Assembly: GCA_021827245.1 (NCBI GenBank)
Contig: JAKAWN010000284.1
Coordinates: 1 to 9,056, forward strand
Source of the DNA: Acidobacteriota bacterium
GTDB taxonomy: Bacteria > Acidobacteriota > Terriglobia > UBA7540
Reading direction: 5' to 3'
DNA length: 9,056 bases
The notes beneath the pieces were generated by a model, which worked only from the letters and a program-made list of their open reading frames with translations, was not told where the DNA came from and did no database searches. The position numbers and the translations under genes were made by a program. Within the stretch, counting starts at the first letter, position 1. The number at the start of each line of letters is the position of its first letter. Below, piece after piece: positions 6,308 through 9,056 of this stretch.

Positions 6308-6657
6308 CGTTGAAGGCCTCCGGGTGCGGGCTTGGTGACGCGAGCAGATTGCTCCGGCCGGCTCTGCCCCTGCAAACCTTGATAGATTGAGGCGCCGATC
6401 CTGGCCCCGGTCGCCCGGGCAGTTGATCCGGGCGGGATGTGGATGGCTCCAGCATCGAGGTTGTCAACGGGCGAGGTTATCCCCGGGGATGCCGGCGCAC
6501 CTTCGTTCCGGACCAGCCGGGCCAACTCCTCTTGCACTGCGGCGGCGATCCGGCGGCGCTCACCGTAATCGAACCCATGCAGGACAAGCTCCTCAATGTG
6601 GATATGGACCGGCCGGCGGTTTTCCGGTCCGCCGGGTTGCCCCTGCATCTCCTTCAC
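6304..6657 (-). CDS. Small conserved-type eCIS accessory protein of unknown function
   Basis: This small soluble protein (117 residues from this start) has no recognised enzyme motif. Its opening contains the pattern VHIHIEELVLHGFDYGERRRI, a beta strand then an amphipathic helix, followed by a VQEELARLVRNEG helix and a Gly/Ala-rich ARIGASIYQGL segment. Small proteins with an HIHIxxLVLxGF opening next to the ATPase and DUF4157 genes are familiar in eCIS loci, where they are usually called hypothetical; this rests on recall of the pattern. GTG 6657 was chosen because GAGGAG (6664-6669) lies six bases upstream. A TTG at 6705 would give 133 residues and overlap the ATPase gene by 17 bases, and an in-frame ATG at 6648 is also possible. 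The stop overlaps the next gene's ATG (ATGA), so it is probably co-translated with the cargo; an adaptor or chaperone role is a guess. The C-terminus KPAPGGLQR resembles the leader of the next protein. Confidence 0.78.
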   Translation of the reverse strand: MKEMQGQPGGPENRRPVHIHIEELVLHGFDYGERRRIAAAVQEELARLVRNEGAPASPGITSPVDNLDAGAIHIPPGSTARATGARIGASIYQGLQGQSRPEQSARVTKPAPGGLQR

Positions 6658-6663
6658 GTGCAA

Positions 6664-6669
6664 CTCCTC
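6664..6669 (-). promoter_or_regulatory. Ribosome binding site deciding the start of the small accessory gene
   Basis: Read on the minus strand this is GAGGAG, six bases before the GTG at 6657. It is a better-placed Shine-Dalgarno sequence than anything ahead of the TTG at 6705, which only has GGAA-type purines, and it is the reason for preferring the GTG start. Confidence 0.5.
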
Positions 6670-6688
6670 GAAGTTCCGTTCAGTCTGT

Positions 6689-8722
6689 TCATACCCACCC
6701 AGCAATTTCCGATTCCGTTAGCGGCCTTTCGAGTTTTGCAAATTCAATCCGTGCCGCCTGCAAGAGATGGGGCATGCGGACCGGCTCTGCTGCATCGACC
6801 GCAAGGAATGCCGCCCCCATTGCGATATTGCGGATGTTCCCGCCGGCGGCATTCAGGCGTGCCAAGCGGCCAATCCGCAAACCGTCTGTTGGAGTCCGGG
6901 ACGGGAAAATCCGGCGCCAGATCTCCGCGCGCTGCTCCGCATCCGGAAACGGAAAATCCACCACGAAGCGAATGCGCCTCAGGAACGCAGTGTCAAGCGC
7001 TTCTCTGCGATTGGTCGTCAGGATGGCCAATCCGCGATAGGCTTCCATGCGTTGCAACAGGTAGCTGACCTCAATATTGGCGTAGCGGTCGTGACTGTCT
7101 TTGACCTCGCTGCGCTTGCCGAACAGCGCGTCCGCCTCGTCGAACAGAAGGATGGCGGCGCCGTCTTCGGCCGCGTCGAACACGCGCCGCAGATTCTTCT
7201 CGGTTTCGCCAACGTATTTGCTGACCACCTGGCTCAGGTCAACCTTGTAGAGGTCAAGCCTCAGCTCCCTTGCAAGAACCTCGCCGGCCATGGTTTTGCC
7301 CGTGCCGCTGGGACCCGCGAAAAGCGCGCTGATGCCCAATCCTCGGGCGCCCCTGGATGCAAAGCCCCAATTTTCATACACCTTTGCGCGCTGCCGGACG
7401 TGCAGCGCGATCTGCCTGAGCAGCAGCTTCTGGCGCTCCGGCAAGACCAGATCATCCCACTGGGCGACAGGCTCCAGGCGCTGCGCCAGTCCTTCCAGAC
7501 AAGGCCGGGAATATGACCGGCAGACATCCCAAAGCACGGAAGCCAAGTCTCTCTCCCGGTTGCTGGGCGGCGCCTCGCGGGCAGCCGCAGATCTGCTGGT
7601 AACCGGATGGGCTTTGGTGCGATCCACGGCCTGCGCCACAGCTTCCCGGATATCTTCCGCACGCAGACTGAATTGCGATGCCAGTTGCTCTACGGTCCCA
7701 TTGAGGGCTGGAGCGGCCTCTCCCAGAGCGAGTTTCCATGCTTCCAATTGCTCCGACGCGATGGGTTCGGGCACCTCGAACCAGAGGGGTGAACGGTCAA
7801 TCGACCCGCGACGCTCGCGCATTGAAACCAGCAGGGGGCTCCGTACGGCGTTGATCAGACGTTTGACGGCGGCCTGCGCCGCCAGATCGGACGCATCCAG
7901 TTCATCGCATTCAAGCAGAAGCGCCGACTGCGAAAGAGCGGCTTCGCGTTCCCAAACGCGCACGAAGAGTTCAAATTCAGCCGGCACCCGCGGAATCATC
8001 TCGGCCGGCATCTGACGCAGTCCCATGCCGAGCGCCACGCAGGCTTTCATGGCGACTGCCCGTTTCCCACTTTTTTCGCGTCCGCACAAATACGCTCTGG
8101 GCCACGCGGCTCCTCCCTCCGCTCGCGACCAGGCGAGGGATACCTGTTCCGCCACCAATTGCTGGGACGGCGTTAACTCGCTCGCTGATCGCACGGTCTC
8201 TGTAAGGCCGCACAGCCGCTCGTCGACACTGTAGAGGCCCGCCAGATAATGTAGAACGTATTCGTCGATACGCAGCGGGCTGGTGGTCAATGCATTGCCC
8301 GCCATGATCTCCACCAGACGCCAATGGCGCAACGGGCGTTCCGGCAGCAGCGCGCTCCAGTGTGCGTCCTCAAAGGCCGCCAAAGCCAGGCTGAACGTGG
8401 GCAGGGCCGGACGCTGGTCCTTCAAAACCGTGGCCATAAGGTTCCGAAAACTTGAATCCAGTTCCACCCCGGCACACATCAACAGAACCTTGCGCTCAAA
8501 ATCAGAGAGACCAAAAGTCGCGCATAGAGTGTCGAGCGCAGGCGGAGATGGCATCGCTGCGCGCAGTTCCTCCGATTGTGTTACCGACGGTTTCCCATCC
8601 TCCGCCGCGGGGGGCCCGGCATGCGAGAGAAATCTCTCGATCCCGACACGCACCTCAGCGAGCGCGGCTGCCAGGTATGCTTTATTCGCTTCTTCCCAAT
8701 TGTGCGTGGCGGATTGGTTCAT
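6689..8722 (-). CDS. eCIS-associated AAA+ ATPase (Pvc15/Afp15-like)
   Basis: This encodes a cytosolic AAA+ ATPase of about 677 residues of the kind found in nearly all eCIS loci, thought to act in particle assembly or cargo loading; its substrate is not known from the sequence. Two ATPase modules are visible. The N-terminal one (about residues 180-370) is degenerate: its P-loop-like segment GREKSGKR (214-221) has Arg where the Thr/Ser after the Lys is expected, and its Walker B-like segment is LLLECDEL (268-275). The C-terminal module (about 430-677) looks active, with Walker A GPSGTGKT (470-477), Walker B ILLFDEAD (524-531), sensor-1 TTN (569-571) and an arginine-finger region FLRRIRF (580-586). 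The ATG at 8722 was chosen because it forms an ATGA overlap with the preceding stop; an in-frame GTG at 8737 would add five residues and overlap the upstream gene by 19 bases. Confidence 0.93.
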   Translation of the reverse strand: MNQSATHNWEEANKAYLAAALAEVRVGIERFLSHAGPPAAEDGKPSVTQSEELRAAMPSPPALDTLCATFGLSDFERKVLLMCAGVELDSSFRNLMATVLKDQRPALPTFSLALAAFEDAHWSALLPERPLRHWRLVEIMAGNALTTSPLRIDEYVLHYLAGLYSVDERLCGLTETVRSASELTPSQQLVAEQVSLAWSRAEGGAAWPRAYLCGREKSGKRAVAMKACVALGMGLRQMPAEMIPRVPAEFELFVRVWEREAALSQSALLLECDELDASDLAAQAAVKRLINAVRSPLLVSMRERRGSIDRSPLWFEVPEPIASEQLEAWKLALGEAAPALNGTVEQLASQFSLRAEDIREAVAQAVDRTKAHPVTSRSAAAREAPPSNRERDLASVLWDVCRSYSRPCLEGLAQRLEPVAQWDDLVLPERQKLLLRQIALHVRQRAKVYENWGFASRGARGLGISALFAGPSGTGKTMAGEVLARELRLDLYKVDLSQVVSKYVGETEKNLRRVFDAAEDGAAILLFDEADALFGKRSEVKDSHDRYANIEVSYLLQRMEAYRGLAILTTNRREALDTAFLRRIRFVVDFPFPDAEQRAEIWRRIFPSRTPTDGLRIGRLARLNAAGGNIRNIAMGAAFLAVDAAEPVRMPHLLQAARIEFAKLERPLTESEIAGWV

Positions 8723-9056
8723 GCGATTGTCACCCACGGGCCGAACGTAGGGCTGCTCGGGTCAAGATCCAGCGGACTTTCCGCCCCATCCACCGAGACT
8801 CGGATAAAGTAAGTTGTGCCTCCGCCTTTGACGTTGACGATATCGAAGGTCAAATTGCTTGTGCTGCCTGCAAGCGGTGGAAGCGCGAACGAGTAGGCGG
8901 CAGGCTCGGGCGGAGGTGGCGTTGTGGCCTCATTGAGCAGGAGCGTCACTCTTTGCCCTTTCTGCACGGTGGGCGTGATGTCGATAGAAATCTGCGAAGC
9001 CGTCGCTGTTTGTGGAACAACCACCGGATGCAAAACAAACGGAAACACGTTGGATT
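8719..9056 (-). CDS. Pvc16-type (DUF4255) eCIS tail-terminator/cap protein, C-terminal part, truncated by window edge
   Basis: The reading frame is open to the window end, so only about the last 112 residues are visible and the true start lies beyond 9056; the GTG at 9048 is an internal codon. What is seen is a beta-rich, Ig-like domain with hydrophobic strands alternating with short loops, a short proline run (about residues 43-46 counted from 9048) and a VDGAESPLDLD segment near the end. That segment and the preceding YFIRVSVDG strand are typical of the C-terminal domain of DUF4255/Pvc16_N proteins in eCIS loci. In PVC and Afp particles, Pvc16/Afp16 sits at the tail end distal to the baseplate and terminates sheath and tube assembly. 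The stop codon overlaps the ATG of the ATPase gene (ATGA), which indicates translational coupling. The assignment rests on the C-terminal domain alone; the diagnostic N-terminal domain is outside the window. Confidence 0.8.
   Translation of the reverse strand, partial: SNVFPFVLHPVVVPQTATASQISIDITPTVQKGQRVTLLLNEATTPPPPEPAAYSFALPPLAGSTSNLTFDIVNVKGGGTTYFIRVSVDGAESPLDLDPSSPTFGPWVTIA

Noticed and set aside
6767..7516. Plus-strand open frame of 249 residues
   Set aside because: Also antisense to the ATPase's active AAA module; no domain or plausible start context.
7290..8015. Plus-strand open frame of 241 residues
   Set aside because: It is antisense to the AAA+ ATPase whose Walker and sensor motifs are clear; the Ser/Arg/Ala-rich product is a shadow.
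8723..8737. GTG start of the ATPase at 8737
   Set aside because: The ATG at 8722 forms a typical ATGA overlap with the preceding stop and needs no 19-base overlap.
1..9056. tRNA, rRNA, CRISPR array, IS element or terminator
   Set aside because: No regularly spaced repeats, transposase text, terminal inverted repeats, RNA gene motifs or clear hairpin-plus-T-run structures were seen on either strand by eye.

Overview
The window is part of an extracellular contractile injection system (eCIS) locus, the phage-tail-like class that includes PVC, Afp and MAC. Every supported gene lies on the minus strand, so transcription runs from position 9056 towards 1. The sequence does not name the organism. 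Overall composition is moderately GC-rich (roughly 55-60% by eye), genes are tightly packed, and most start on ATGA-type overlaps or behind purine-rich ribosome binding sites. This fits an environmental Gram-negative-type bacterium; Acidobacteriota, Myxococcota or a similar soil lineage is a guess only.

Region 1 (9056-6689) holds the C-terminal end of a Pvc16/DUF4255-type tail-terminator protein, cut by the window edge. A two-module AAA+ ATPase of the Pvc15/Afp15 type follows on an ATGA overlap. Region 2 (6705-4571) has a small eCIS accessory protein of unknown function, then the first DUF4157 (eCIS_core) protein, a large multidomain candidate cargo with an N-terminal Cys4 motif, a HELSH motif, a proline-rich linker and a glycine-rich hydrophobic C-terminus. 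Region 3 (4570-2723) has a second, paralogous DUF4157 protein with an unrelated beta-rich C-terminus. Its Cys-motif leader is still readable, but in a different frame from the body, so the gene is either frameshifted or rescued by an internal start. A doubtful 68-residue ORF follows. Region 4 (2722-1) is the hub, spike and baseplate set: a CIS_tube domain protein, a separate LysM protein, a gpD/gp27-like hub, a gpV/gp5-like OB-fold and beta-needle spike, and the first 18 codons of a PAAR-like tip protein cut by the window start.

Together these encode the tip of a contractile needle (CIS_tube, LysM, hub, spike, PAAR), two proteins of the tail-end and ATPase module, and between them two candidate payloads that share a leader and DUF4157 domain but carry different C-termini. 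The sheath, inner tube, gp25-like protein and gpJ-like baseplate proteins are not in the window and presumably flank it. No RNA genes, CRISPR arrays, insertion sequences or convincing terminators were seen. The most notable points are the tandem cargo paralogs with swapped C-termini, the frameshifted leader of the second cargo gene, and the recurring LQR-type motif at module boundaries.
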